A stretch of 64,000 bases of DNA from JAGOEY01 sp017997515 (GTDB lineage: Bacteria > Pseudomonadota > Gammaproteobacteria > Burkholderiales > Burkholderiaceae_C): NCBI GenBank assembly GCA_026314275.1, contig CP111109.1, positions 1,612,001 through 1,676,000 of the forward strand, written 5' to 3'. The translations under genes and the position numbers were made by a program. Positions 1 through 8,652 of the stretch are shown here, one piece after another (position 1 is the first letter of the stretch; every line of letters starts with the position of its first letter). Below the pieces are notes generated by a model. The model was not told the DNA's origin. It saw only the letters and a list, made by a program, of their open reading frames with translations, and searched no databases.

Positions 1-591
1 ATTGCCACGGGCGTCAACTCCCGCTTCAAGACCCTGGCCGACGTGGTCGCCGCCGCCAAGGCCGCGCCGGACACCATCACCTACGGCTCGCCCGGCAATG
101 GCACCACCATCCACCTCGCGGGTGACCTGTTCGAGAAGGCCGCTGGCATCAAGATCCGCCACGTGCCGTACAAGGGTTCGAACCCGGCCATGATGGACGC
201 GCTGGCGGGCAACATCGACCTGCTGGTGTCTTCCGTGCCGTCGGCCATGGCCCAGATCAAGGCGGGCAAGCTGCGCCCGCTGGCCGTCACATCGGCCAAA
301 CGCAGCAGCTCGCTGCCTGACGTGCCCACCGTGGCCGAACAAGGCTTCAGGGACTTTGACGTGACCACCTGGTACGGCGTGTTTGCGCCCGCTGGTACCC
401 CCAAGGACATCGTCAACACCCTGAATGCTGAGGTCAACAAGCTGCTGGCCACACCCGAGATGAAAGACGCCATCCACGCCCAGGGCGCCGAGCCCCAGGC
501 CATGACGCCTGAACAGTTCGGCGCGCTGCTGAAGGCCGACCACCAGAAGTGGCGCGGCATTGTGCAAGGGTCGGGTGTCACGCTGGAATAA
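1..591 (+). CDS. Bug-family tripartite tricarboxylate transporter substrate-binding protein, C-terminal part
   Basis: This is the C-terminal 196 residues of a periplasmic solute receptor of the Bug (TctC) family; the start lies before the window. Family members are about 320 residues, so roughly the last three fifths is present. Visible family features are the YGSPGNGTTIHLAGDLF stretch near residue 42, VPYKGSNPAM near residue 75, GNIDLLV, and a lobe with DVPTVAEQG and WYGVFAPAGTP. Bug proteins bind carboxylates or amides outside the inner membrane and are strongly expanded in Burkholderiales, usually without a linked TctAB permease. The ligand cannot be told. A strong terminator follows the stop codon. 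Confidence 0.92.
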   Translation: MATGVNSRFKTLADVVAAAKAAPDTITYGSPGNGTTIHLAGDLFEKAAGIKIRHVPYKGSNPAMMDALAGNIDLLVSSVPSAMAQIKAGKLRPLAVTSAKRSSSLPDVPTVAEQGFRDFDVTTWYGVFAPAGTPKDIVNTLNAEVNKLLATPEMKDAIHAQGAEPQAMTPEQFGALLKADHQKWRGIVQGSGVTLE

Positions 592-611
592 GCAGGTCAC
601 CCCCCAACAAC

Positions 612-640
612 AAAGGGGCCTTCGGGCCCCTTTTGTCTTT
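612..640 (+). terminator. Rho-independent terminator after the Bug receptor gene
   Basis: A nine-base stem (AAAGGGGCC / GGCCCCTTT) closes a TTCG tetraloop and runs into a T-rich tract. It sits 21 bases after the receptor stop codon and before the convergent adenosyltransferase gene, so it could end transcripts from both sides. Confidence 0.85.
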
Positions 641-663
641 GTTATGGTAGATGCCGCGCTCCG

Positions 664-1230
664 TCAGTCCTGCGCAGCCTGGGCCATTCGTTCACTCTTC
701 CAGTACACGTCGTCCCCCCCGTCCATACGGTTCAGCACACGGGCCAGCACAAACAACAGGTCGCTCAGCCGGTTCAGGTACTGGCGCGGTGCGTCACGCA
801 GGGGCTCTGACAGGCCCAACGCCACCACCACCCGCTCCGCGCGCCGTGCGACCGTGCGGCACACATGCGCCTGGGACGCAGCGCGTGTGCCTGCGGGCAA
901 GATGAACTCCTGCAGGCGCGGCAGCGCGGCGTTGTGCTCGGCCAGCGCGTTGTCCAGCTGCAGCAGCGCATCGGGCTTGAGCAACTCAAAGCCGGGAATC
1001 GACAACTCACCACCCAGGTTGAACAGCTGGTGCTGGATGTCGCCCAGCAGCGCCCGCACATCCACCGGCATGGGCTCACACAGCAGCAGACCGATGTGGG
1101 AATTCAGTTCATCCACGTCGCCCATGGCCAGCGGGCGCAGGCTGCTCTTGGACACACGGGTGTTGTCGCCCAGCCCGGTGGTGCCGTCGTCTCCGGTGCG
1201 GGTGGCGATTTGGGTGAGTCGGTTGCCCAT
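664..1230 (-). CDS. Cob(I)alamin adenosyltransferase, PduO type
   Basis: It transfers the adenosyl group of ATP to cob(I)alamin to make coenzyme B12. The 188-residue length fits the PduO/MMAB class rather than CobA. The N-terminal TRTGDDGTTGLGD motif (about residues 8-20) is the family's ATP-binding loop, and the C-terminal YLNRLSDLLFVLAR signature binds corrinoid and ATP. I chose the ATG at 1230 because the signature starts a few residues after it and a GAGG precedes it; the frame stays open further upstream but that extension shows no family similarity. No other cobalamin gene is nearby. It is transcribed convergently with the Bug receptor. Confidence 0.9.
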   Translation of the reverse strand: MGNRLTQIATRTGDDGTTGLGDNTRVSKSSLRPLAMGDVDELNSHIGLLLCEPMPVDVRALLGDIQHQLFNLGGELSIPGFELLKPDALLQLDNALAEHNAALPRLQEFILPAGTRAASQAHVCRTVARRAERVVVALGLSEPLRDAPRQYLNRLSDLLFVLARVLNRMDGGDDVYWKSERMAQAAQD

Positions 1231-1395
1231 GGAAGTTGCCTCGAAAAAACGGCCATTGTGCCCGGTTACACCCCGCAGGGATGTGTTGCCAAAGCCCTGC
1301 AAATTGTCAGCGAGGCAACACCCGGCAAGAGTGCTGGTCTGGTGGCCGTGACCGGGTTGGAATGAGAGCCTGTTCCACTTCGACACACCGCCTCC

Positions 1396-1590
1396 ATGAT
1401 TCCAAAACGACGCATCTTCCGCCTCAGCCCCGAAGCCCGCAACATCCTGCTGGTGTCGGCCACCTGTTTTGGCATCACCGCTGGTGTCCAGATGGGGCGG
1501 CCCGGCCCCGGCGCAGCGTCTGTGTCGCCCCAGGTGCAGCTGTCCGCGCCCAGCCCCCAGACCACCATCCCGTCGCCCAAAGTCCGCTGA
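1396..1590 (+). CDS. Possible small membrane protein (64 aa)
   Basis: This open frame would give 64 residues: a basic N-terminus (PKRRIFRLSPEAR), one hydrophobic stretch (NILLVSATCFGITAGV) that could be a membrane segment or signal anchor, and a Pro/Ser-rich tail. It is the only plausible gene in the 449-base space between the adenosyltransferase and the FAD enzyme. I see no clear ribosome-binding site and do not recognise a family. It may be a real tail-out membrane peptide or only a chance frame. Confidence 0.3.
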   Translation: MIPKRRIFRLSPEARNILLVSATCFGITAGVQMGRPGPGAASVSPQVQLSAPSPQTTIPSPKVR

Positions 1591-1679
1591 ACCGGGGTTG
1601 GGGCTGGGGGCACTACAGGCCCGCAAAAGAGGCCGGTATTACACTGGGCACCCCCCAAGAACACACCCAGGACAAGCCC

Positions 1680-3104
1680 ATGAACGCGCCCACGGCCCTC
1701 TCCCACCTCATCCCTGAAATCCACCAGCGCGATGTGCCAGCAGCATTTCTGGAGGCGCTCAAGGTGCGTTTTGGCGACCAGCTCTCCACCGCGCAAGCGG
1801 TGCGTGAGCAGCATGGGCGCGACGAGTCCTCGTTCAAGGCACCGCCCCCCACAGCGGTGGTGTTTGCCGAAAGCACGGCCGATGTGGCCGACGTGGTGAA
1901 GCTGGCCAGCCAGTACGCCGTGCCCGTCATCCCGTTCGGTGCAGGCTCGTCGCTTGAGGGCCATTTGCTGGCTGTGCAAGGTGGCATCAGCCTGGACGTG
2001 GGCCGCATGAACAAGCTGCTGTCGGTCAACGCCGATGACCTGACCGTGACGGTGCAGCCCGGCATCACCCGCAAACAACTCAACGAGGCGATCAAAGACA
2101 CCGGCCTGTTCTTCCCGATCGACCCGGGTGCGGATGCGTCCATTGGCGGCATGAGCGCCACCCGCGCCAGCGGCACCAACGCCGTGCGTTACGGCACCAT
2201 GCGTGAAAACGTGCTGGCACTCGAAGTGGTGACCGCTAGCGGCGAAGTGATCCGCACCGGCACCCGCGCCAAGAAGTCATCCGCAGGTTACGACCTCACG
2301 CGCCTGATGGTGGGCAGCGAGGGCACGCTGGGCGTCATCACCGAAATCACCGTCAAACTCTACCCGCTTCCCGAAGCCGTGTCGGCCGCGATCTGCTCGT
2401 TCCCCAGCATCGAGGCTGCCGTGCGCACCACCATCCAGGTGATCCAGCTGGGGGTGCCGATTGCGCGGGTCGAGCTGATCGACGTCAACACCGTGCGCAT
2501 GGTGAATGCCTACGCCAAGCTGGGCCTGCGCGAAGAACCCATGCTGCTGATGGAATTCCACGGCACACCCAACAGCGTGAAAGAACAGGCCGAGCTGGTG
2601 CAGGAGATTGCATCCGAGTTTGGCGGCAACGCCTTTGAATGGGCCAGCACCCCCGAAGAACGCACCCGCCTGTGGACGGCGCGGCACAACGCCTACTTTG
2701 CGGCCATCCAGTCGCGCCCGGGTTGTGTGGCCATCTCCACCGACACCTGCGTGCCCATTTCGCGCCTGGCGGACTGCCTGCTCGACTCGGTGGCCGAGAC
2801 GGATGCCAGCGGCATCCCCTACTTTCTGGTGGGCCACGTGGGTGACGGCAACTTCCACTTTGGTTACCTGATCGACCCCAACGACCCACACGAGCGCGAA
2901 GTGGCCGAAGGCCTGAACCACAAATTGGTGGAACGCGCATTGCGGCTGGAGGGCACCTGCACCGGTGAACACGGCGTGGGCCTGCACAAGATGGACTTTC
3001 TGGTGACCGAAACCGGCGCGGGTGCGGTGGACATGATGCGCACCATCAAACGTGCACTCGACCCGCAGAACATCATGAACCCGGGCAAGATTTTTGCTAT
3101 ATAA
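1680..3104 (+). CDS. FAD-linked oxidase, D-lactate dehydrogenase (cytochrome)-like
   Basis: This 474-residue flavoprotein of the VAO/GlcD-Dld family oxidises a 2-hydroxy acid, most likely D-lactate, and passes electrons to the respiratory chain. The FAD-binding PCMH domain fills the N-terminal half, with PFGAGSSLEGH at residues 85-95 and DPGADASIGGM further on. The C-terminal FAD-oxidase domain has HVGDGNFH (about 385) and EHGVGLHKM (about 429) and ends NPGKIF. The ATG at 1680 follows an AGGA and begins the conserved sequence; the upstream open frame is unlike the family. The last residues and stop codon lie in a family B repeat. 2-Hydroxyglutarate or glycolate are alternative substrates. Confidence 0.9.
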   Translation: MNAPTALSHLIPEIHQRDVPAAFLEALKVRFGDQLSTAQAVREQHGRDESSFKAPPPTAVVFAESTADVADVVKLASQYAVPVIPFGAGSSLEGHLLAVQGGISLDVGRMNKLLSVNADDLTVTVQPGITRKQLNEAIKDTGLFFPIDPGADASIGGMSATRASGTNAVRYGTMRENVLALEVVTASGEVIRTGTRAKKSSAGYDLTRLMVGSEGTLGVITEITVKLYPLPEAVSAAICSFPSIEAAVRTTIQVIQLGVPIARVELIDVNTVRMVNAYAKLGLREEPMLLMEFHGTPNSVKEQAELVQEIASEFGGNAFEWASTPEERTRLWTARHNAYFAAIQSRPGCVAISTDTCVPISRLADCLLDSVAETDASGIPYFLVGHVGDGNFHFGYLIDPNDPHEREVAEGLNHKLVERALRLEGTCTGEHGVGLHKMDFLVTETGAGAVDMMRTIKRALDPQNIMNPGKIFAI

Positions 3105-3152
3105 AACATAGCTGTCAGCGCTCATGAACAGTGCGCCATAGGCCATTTAAGC
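3095..3152 (+). repeat. Dispersed repeat family B, copy 1
   Basis: It matches the family B pattern ATAGCTG...GCGC...(T/C)GCGC(C)A.AGGCCATTT. It overlaps the end of the FAD oxidase gene and supplies that gene's stop codon. The two GCGC-containing halves can pair into a short hairpin. Confidence 0.7.
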
Positions 3153-3220
3153 AGCATGAATGGTGGCGCCTCGGATGATAAAACACGCCGCATGCGGTGG
3201 GCGTTTCTTTATCAGGGCAC

Positions 3221-3293
3221 CCGTGGAACTGGCTCCGCCAGGCCACTGGGTGCGCCCCCTTGAGGGGGAGGCGCCGAAGGCGCTTCGGGGGTG
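3221..3293 (-). repeat. Dispersed repeat family A, copy 1 (short variant)
   Basis: It reads GGAACTGGCTCCGCCAGGCC, then CCCCCTTGAGGGGGAGGCGCC and GGCGCTTCGGGGG. It shares the variant right half (GAGGCGCCGNAGGCGCTTCGGGGG) with copy 7 near 50.6 kb and contains several small hairpins. Confidence 0.75.
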
Positions 3294-3309
3294 TTTCACA
3301 TTACGGCAT

Positions 3310-3347
3310 TAAAAAACCCCTGTGCTCTTTCGAGCGACAGGGGTTTT
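3310..3347 (-). terminator. Bidirectional terminator after the lipoprotein gene
   Basis: A long stem (AAAAACCCCTGT / ACAGGGGTTTTT) encloses a loop that can itself pair (GCTC / GAGC). On the minus strand it ends in a run of T directly after the lipoprotein stop codon, and it works in either direction. Confidence 0.85.
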
Positions 3348-3368
3348 TGCCTTCAAGGGCTGGGCTGC

Positions 3369-4421
3369 TTATTTCAGCAGTTCAGCCTTGGTGGCGTTGT
3401 CCAGGCGACCGTTGACGGGAATACCACGTTCCTTCTGGAAGGTACGCAGGGCGTTGGTGGTTTTGGGGCCACCTGCACCGTCGGGACGACCCACGTCAAA
3501 GCCCAGTTCGTTCAGCTTGGTCTGCGCCTCGCGCATCGACATGTTGACGGCTGCACCCGACCCTGGGGCCGAGGTTTGCGACGGGGCCGCGCCACCGTCC
3601 ACGCCCAGGCGTCCGCCGCCGCCCAGGCCCTGGCCCTTGACCGTTTGGGCCTTGTAGTTGCGCAGGGCCACAACCATCTGGTTGTAGGCGTCCATAAACG
3701 CCGCCGCCACCACCTTGCCCTGTGGCGTGTTGCTGTAGCCGCCAATGCCACCACCCGCCGAACCGCCGAACAGACCAGCCATGCCGCCGAAGTCGGTCTT
3801 GGAGGCGCTGCCTTCAGACGCGGCGATCTGCACACCCGATCGGTTGTCGATCATGGTCAGCATGGCGCTGGCCTCGCGGGTCTTGGTACCTGCGGCCAGA
3901 CCACCCAGGACGGCACCACCGCGCCCACCCAGCAGCCCACCCAAGGCCATGCCCATACCGCCGGCGTCGTTCTGGCTAAACACGATTTCAGGCGACATGC
4001 CGTAGTCGGACGACACCATCTGGCCCTTGCCAAAGTTGCTGCCCTGGCGCATTTCGCCGGAGTTCTGCAGGTTGCGCTCGCGGTTCATCGCGTTCATACC
4101 GGCGGCGCTGCGCTCGACGATCACGAAGCAGTTTGACTGCTGGATCAGGATACGCAGCAGGTTGGAGGTGGGCGGCAGGCGGTATTCACCGGTCAGGATG
4201 GTGTACCAGCCCGCGCTCTGGTTTTCGATCAGGGAGATGGTGCCCAGCGGCGCGTCACATTTTTCCAGTGCGCTGTTGGTGTTAGTGCTGTTGCCACCGG
4301 CAGCAGCACCGGTCACCACGGTCTTGGCACCCGCATCGCCCATTTTCATGTTGGTGGTTTCGCAGCCCGACAGCAGCACGGCGGCGGCCACAGCGACGAT
4401 GGAAAGTTGGGCGATTTTCAT
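3369..4421 (-). CDS. CsgG-like lipoprotein with C-terminal peptidoglycan-binding domain
   Basis: The 350-residue protein starts with a lipoprotein signal (MKIAQLS...AAVLLSGC; lipobox LSGC), so it should be anchored in the outer membrane. The middle resembles the CsgG/curli-secretion fold (LLRILIQQSNCFVIVERSAAGMNAMNRERNLQ) and contains a Gly-rich section (GGLLGGRGGAVLGGLAAG). The last 60 residues form a PG_binding_1 domain (MREAQTKLNELGFDVGRPDGAGGPKTTNALRTFQ, given here only as family signature blocks). No other curli genes are near, so an envelope-linked role is more likely than curli export. The start follows a GGAGA ribosome-binding site. Confidence 0.82.
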   Translation of the reverse strand: MKIAQLSIVAVAAAVLLSGCETTNMKMGDAGAKTVVTGAAAGGNSTNTNSALEKCDAPLGTISLIENQSAGWYTILTGEYRLPPTSNLLRILIQQSNCFVIVERSAAGMNAMNRERNLQNSGEMRQGSNFGKGQMVSSDYGMSPEIVFSQNDAGGMGMALGGLLGGRGGAVLGGLAAGTKTREASAMLTMIDNRSGVQIAASEGSASKTDFGGMAGLFGGSAGGGIGGYSNTPQGKVVAAAFMDAYNQMVVALRNYKAQTVKGQGLGGGGRLGVDGGAAPSQTSAPGSGAAVNMSMREAQTKLNELGFDVGRPDGAGGPKTTNALRTFQKERGIPVNGRLDNATKAELLK

Positions 4422-4520
4422 GGTTTCTCCACTGAATAATAAAAGTAAGAGCATGGGCTGAATGCCCTGTCTTCTGAAAACGAATCAAGTAATGTAGCTT
4501 GAAAAAATATCCAAACAATG

Positions 4521-6816
4521 TCAGCCACGAGCCCACTTCTGCAGCTGCAGGGCCAGCGCATCCACGGTGCGTTTGTCGTTCAACAGGGCCGGTGCAGCAG
4601 CACGGATTTGCGCACGCACGCTGCGGCGCAGGTCGGCGTCGCGGCACAGCATTTCGACCCGGGACGCGAAACCATCCACGGTGTTGGCCACCCAGGCGTC
4701 TAACCCCATCTGGTGAAGAATTCCGCTGGCAAAGCGGCCACGCATGAACTCGCCCTCCCATGCAACGATCGGTGCGCCACATTCGACCGCCTGCATGGCG
4801 GTGTTGAAGCCCGAAAACCCCGCGCTGTCCAGAAACACATCGGCCTGCTGAAGCAAGCCAAAGAACTGCTCCTGCGACAGCCATGGCAAAAAGCGTACAT
4901 GGTCGTCAAATGCAAGATCGGCACTTTCAAACGCCAGCCTGAGCCGTCGCTCGAACAGCGTGGCCCTGAAATCTCCCGGAGCACTGAAGAACAGCAGCTT
5001 GCAAGGTTGGCAGCGGCGAGCCACCTCCACTAATAGCTGGTCGTCACGCGGAGCGTACTTGAACACATTGCCAGCGCACAGCAGGACACGATCGGTTTTC
5101 GCAATATTCCAGGCGTTGAAATCGACCACCTGCGGCCGGGTGTTGTAAAGCCGGTAGGCACAAGCCCAGTCGCGGCAGCGTGACCAGTTTTTCCGTGTAA
5201 TGGTTTTGTGCATCTTGAGGCTCGAACGCCTCTGCGCTGAGGTACGCATCGATGGTGGGCAAGCCGGTCGTCACCGGATGGCCCCAGCTGGCCACCTGCA
5301 CTGGTGCAAGCCGCAAGCAGGACAGGCGTACGGTGGTCGAATCCATGCCGATCTCGGGATAGACCAGTACATCAAGATGGCTGTCGGAGATGGCCTGGGC
5401 CCAGGTTGCCCACGGACCCAGCGCATGGTGCAGGCGTGTGACGCGGCGTGCAGCCCATTCGGTTTCGATATCGCGCGCATTGCCGGTGTGGAACACATGC
5501 AGCTCGAACCCAAGCGGATCGAGATGCTCAATCCAGCCTTTCAAGATCGCGTGCCAGACCGAGTGGCTGTGGATGTGCGCCGAGACAATGCCCACGCGGA
5601 TCTTGCCCACCCCTCCACCGACCGGCTTGGGAACACCCGTCTTGCGCGCCCAGTCGGCCATCAGCGAGGTGCACAGTTGGCCGTACTTCCCAAGCACATC
5701 CTTGTGGTTGTTCGCGATGTACGCCAGGTAATACGGTTGCTGCGCGCCGACCGACTGCTGGGCATTGGCCGGACGGTGGGTGCGCAGCCAGGCCTGCAGC
5801 TTGTCAAGCTCGCGCGCAAAAGCCAACGGTGCCTCTTCCTGTTCCTGCACATCGCGGGCCACGGCTGGCAGTTGCGCCATCACAAAGCCCCAGCGCGCGC
5901 TGGGGTAACTGCTCTGCAACCGCAGTGCCGACTGGTACGTCTTGCGTGCTTCGTCTGCATCACCCAGGCCCATCACGGCATTGCCCAGCCAGTAACAGGC
6001 ATCGGCTTGCTTCGGGTCGGCATCCAGCGACTGGCGCAGCAAGGCTGCAGCGCTGGCCCATTCCGAGCGGTTGATACGCAGCATGGCCAGGTTGTAGGTG
6101 GCCTGGGCATGGCTGGGGCGGAGTGCAACCGCTTTCTCAAGGTGGCGCAGGGCCGCAGGCAGTTCACTGCGGTCTTTGTACAGCGCCCCCAGATTGGCAT
6201 GCGCATCCGCGTGGCCGGGGTCGTGCTCCAGCGCACGCTGGTAATGGCTGAGCGCCTCTGCGGTTTTGCCGGCCTTCAGCAATGGCGACCCGATCTGGAA
6301 CAGCACTTCAGCCGCCCGGGGTTCTCTGCCCTTGATCTGCGCAAGCAGATCCACGGCCTCCTTGCTCTTGCCCTGCGACAGCGCGAGCACCGCCATCTCG
6401 GCCAGCAGCCGGGGGTGGTCGGGCTGGAGCAACTGGGCTTGGTGCAGCGCTTCACGTGCCGCAGCCTTGCGTCCAGTCGCGGTATGGGCCTGAACCAACT
6501 CCATCCACGCCAGCGCATGGTCGGGCTGCAGGCCGACAATACGTTCCAGGTGTGTGATCGCTGCGGCGGGCTGGCCGAAGGCCAATGACGCCAGCGCCTG
6601 GACGTACAGACTCTCTACGTCGTCAGGATCGGCCGCGAGCCTTGCCTTGGCTTCTTGCAGCGCCGTATCGGTGATACCGGCCCGGTAAAGCTGAAGCGGG
6701 CTCGGCGGCGTCATATCGGCGGCGGACGCAACACCAGCCTCCAGGGCTGCGGGCAACACCGCGTCCTGTTCAGGCCTGGTGAAACGGCCCAGCCATGATT
6801 TCACCAGCTCACGCAT
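4521..6816 (-). pseudogene. TPR-repeat O-GlcNAc-transferase-like glycosyltransferase (GT41), frameshifted
   Basis: The 5' part encodes about eight TPR-like helical repeats (for example HADAHANLGALYKDR and HAQATYNLAMLRINR) followed by the first half of a SPINDLY/OGT-type GT41 catalytic domain (VGIVSAHIHSHSVW, VASWGHPVTTGLPTIDAYLS). At about 5157 the frame is lost just after LVTLPRLGLC; the rest of the domain continues in another frame (RLYNTRPQVVDFNAWN, LFFSAPGDFRATLFERR, DVFLDSAGFSGFNTAMQAVECGAPIVAW) to 4521. Removing one base of a GG pair (5157-5158) restores a protein of about 764 residues. Such proteins in bacteria glycosylate proteins, often adhesins or flagellins. The start overlaps the upstream gene by 8 bases. 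It could be a real inactivation or a sequencing error. Confidence 0.85.
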
Positions 6817-7135
6817 CGGTCCTCCGGCGCGCCAGCGCGACGAGCTTGGCCACTTCATAAGACAGCGCCTTGCTCACCTCGGGGTCGTAGCCCGCTGCGT
6901 CGAGTTCGTCCTGCAGCCGCATCCCCACCTTGGCCTTCTGGTAGAAATTCAGCGGTGTGGTTTGCACAAAGAGCTGTACCTGTTTTGCAATGCGGGCATC
7001 CAGCTCTGAACGCTTTTTCGCGGCCTTGCGTGCATCCTGCGCCCCGCCAGAGGGCGGGGCATGTTTGACCAACTCGCGGGCCATCTTCACGGCAAAAGCA
7101 TCAACGGCTGTGGTGTCGAAAAACTTGAACACCAT
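6809..7135 (-). CDS. Conserved small protein downstream of parB (108 aa)
   Basis: I do not recognise a named family. The protein is helical and charged: MVFKFFDTTAVDAFA at the N-terminus, a basic middle (ARKAAKKRSELDARIAKQ), then VQTTPLNFYQKAKVGMRLQDELDAAGYDP and a VAKLVALARRR tail. The start codon is just inside the end of parB and its stop overlaps the start of the glycosyltransferase, so the three genes look translationally coupled. GTGTGAG precedes the ATG. A role with parAB is possible only from position. Confidence 0.75.
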   Translation of the reverse strand: MVFKFFDTTAVDAFAVKMARELVKHAPPSGGAQDARKAAKKRSELDARIAKQVQLFVQTTPLNFYQKAKVGMRLQDELDAAGYDPEVSKALSYEVAKLVALARRRTDA

Positions 7136-7136
7136 C

Positions 7137-8048
7137 TCACACCTCTCGACGCAGCCGGTCAATCAGCCCATTCAGCTCTTCCAGCGAGCCAAAGTGGATC
7201 GCCAGCTCCCCCATCTCCTCCACCTTGCCATGGCGTTTAACGCGTTTTTTCACACGCACCTCAACCTCGGCGGTGAGCAGGTCGGACAACTCCTCCTCCA
7301 CCCGCTTCAGGTCGCGTGACTTTTCCTTCTTGGGTTTGCTGGAGACCAGGTTGAACTCGGCACCCAGCTTCTTGACCAGGCTTTCGGCCTCGCGCACCGA
7401 CATGGTTTTGGCCGCAATCTGGTTGGCGGCGGTGATCTGGGTGGCTTTGTCCAAGCCCAGCAGGGCACGGGCGTGGCCCATGTCCAGGTCACCCGCCATC
7501 AGCATGGTCTGCACCGGCTCGGCCAGGTTCAGCAGGCGCAGCAGGTTGCTGGCAGCGCTGCGGGAACGGCCCACAGCCTGCGCAGCCTGTTCATGGGTGT
7601 GGCCAAACTCCTTCACCAGGCGTTGCAGGCCCTGGGCTTCTTCCAGCGGATTCAGGTCTTCACGCTGGATGTTTTCGATCAGCGCCATGGCGGCGGCAGC
7701 CTCGTTGGGCACGTCGCGCACCAGCACCGGCACCACGTCCAGCCCCGCCAGTTTGGCGGCGCGGAAACGGCGCTCACCGGCAATGATTTCGTACTTGCCC
7801 TGGTTGGCCCCATCGGCCAGGCGGCGCACCAGGATCGGCTGCATGATGCCCTGCGCGCGGATACTTTCGGCCAGCTCGTAGAGTGCGCCCTCGTCCATGC
7901 GGGTGCGCGGCTGGTACTGGCCGGCCACCATCTCGGCCAGCGGCAGCGTGGTGGGCAGGCCGGGCTCTGCGGGCGGCGGGTCTTGCACCGTGGGGCCAAG
8001 CAGGCTTTCCAGGCCCATGCCCAGGCCTTTGCGTTTGGGGGTTGCCAT
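7137..8048 (-). CDS. parB: Chromosome-partitioning protein ParB (Spo0J)
   Basis: This 303-residue CTPase clamp binds parS and spreads to load the origin region for ParA-driven segregation. The N-terminal ParB domain carries the CTP-binding boxes QYQPRTRMDEGALYELAESI and GERRFRAAKLAG (about residues 83-95) and ENIQREDLNPLEEA. The central helix-turn-helix (EQAAQAVGRSRSAASNLLRLL) reads parS. The C-terminal dimerisation domain ends GLIDRLRREV. Four parS sites are found 2-5 kb upstream in the same window. It lies 13 bases after a small hydrolase gene that separates it from parA, an unusual insertion in a pair that is normally adjacent. Confidence 0.98.
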   Translation of the reverse strand: MATPKRKGLGMGLESLLGPTVQDPPPAEPGLPTTLPLAEMVAGQYQPRTRMDEGALYELAESIRAQGIMQPILVRRLADGANQGKYEIIAGERRFRAAKLAGLDVVPVLVRDVPNEAAAAMALIENIQREDLNPLEEAQGLQRLVKEFGHTHEQAAQAVGRSRSAASNLLRLLNLAEPVQTMLMAGDLDMGHARALLGLDKATQITAANQIAAKTMSVREAESLVKKLGAEFNLVSSKPKKEKSRDLKRVEEELSDLLTAEVEVRVKKRVKRHGKVEEMGELAIHFGSLEELNGLIDRLRREV

Positions 8049-8061
8049 ATCTGTGTGCTTT

Positions 8062-8595
8062 CTATTGGGGGTTCAGTAACAGCGCCCGCCCTTGCGGCCA
8101 GTCGCCCAGGCCGGATTCGGCGTTGATGTGGCCATGTGGGCCAATGTTGTGCAGCGTCGCGCCCCAGTGGGTGGCCAGCTGGGCAGCGGCGTCCAGCGTG
8201 CTGAACGGGTCATCCGTCGATGCCACCAGGGTGGAGGGGAATGGCAAAGCCTGCAGCACCGGCTGCGTCCAGCGGTGCAGCTGGGGTGGCAAATCCGCCC
8301 GCTCCACATCGGGCGGGGCCACCAGCAGGGCGGTTTGTACCTTGGTGGTGCTGGGCGACACAGCGGCCCAAGCCGCGACTAAATGGCAGCCCAGGCTGTG
8401 GGCGGCCAGCAGCACCGGGCCGTTTTGCTGCTGCACCACGTCCTCCAGGCGGCTGATCCAGTCGCCGCGCAGGGGAAGCATCCAGTCATGCTGCTCCACC
8501 CGCAGGTCCCCAAACTGGTCTTCCCACAGGCTTTGCCAGTGGCCAGGGCCGGAGTTTTGCCAGCCGGGGAGCAAAAGGATACGTGGAGAGGTCAT
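8062..8595 (-). CDS. RBBP9/YdeN-type alpha/beta serine hydrolase
   Basis: This 177-residue protein has the compact fold of the RBBP9/YdeN hydrolase family: LLPGWQNSGPGHWQ at the N-terminus (oxyanion loop), the nucleophile elbow AHSLGC (Ser about 67), an acidic residue in STDDPFS, and a C-terminal His in GPHGHINAESGLGDWP. Family members hydrolyse small esters; the substrate is unknown. It sits between parA and parB in the same direction, 13 bases before parB, so it should be co-transcribed with the partition genes. Confidence 0.88.
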   Translation of the reverse strand: MTSPRILLLPGWQNSGPGHWQSLWEDQFGDLRVEQHDWMLPLRGDWISRLEDVVQQQNGPVLLAAHSLGCHLVAAWAAVSPSTTKVQTALLVAPPDVERADLPPQLHRWTQPVLQALPFPSTLVASTDDPFSTLDAAAQLATHWGATLHNIGPHGHINAESGLGDWPQGRALLLNPQ

Positions 8596-8596
8596 T

Positions 8597-8652
8597 TACT
8601 ATTATTTTGATAGCTGCTTGCGCACGTACCACCTGCGCCAGAGGCCAATTTG
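8597..8652 (+). repeat. Dispersed repeat family B, copy 2
   Basis: TTTGATAGCTGCTTGCGCA, then CACCTGCGCCAGAGGCCAATTTG: a near-consensus copy. It fills the space between the parA stop codon and the hydrolase start codon. Confidence 0.8.

Noticed and set aside
1231..1626. N-terminal extension of the cobalamin adenosyltransferase
   Set aside because: The PduO signature begins a few residues after the ATG at 1230; the extension has no similarity to the family.
1236..1679. N-terminal extension of the FAD oxidase frame
   Set aside because: The conserved protein starts at 1680 after a ribosome-binding site; the 148 residues before it are not family-like and overlap the antisense end of the adenosyltransferase region.
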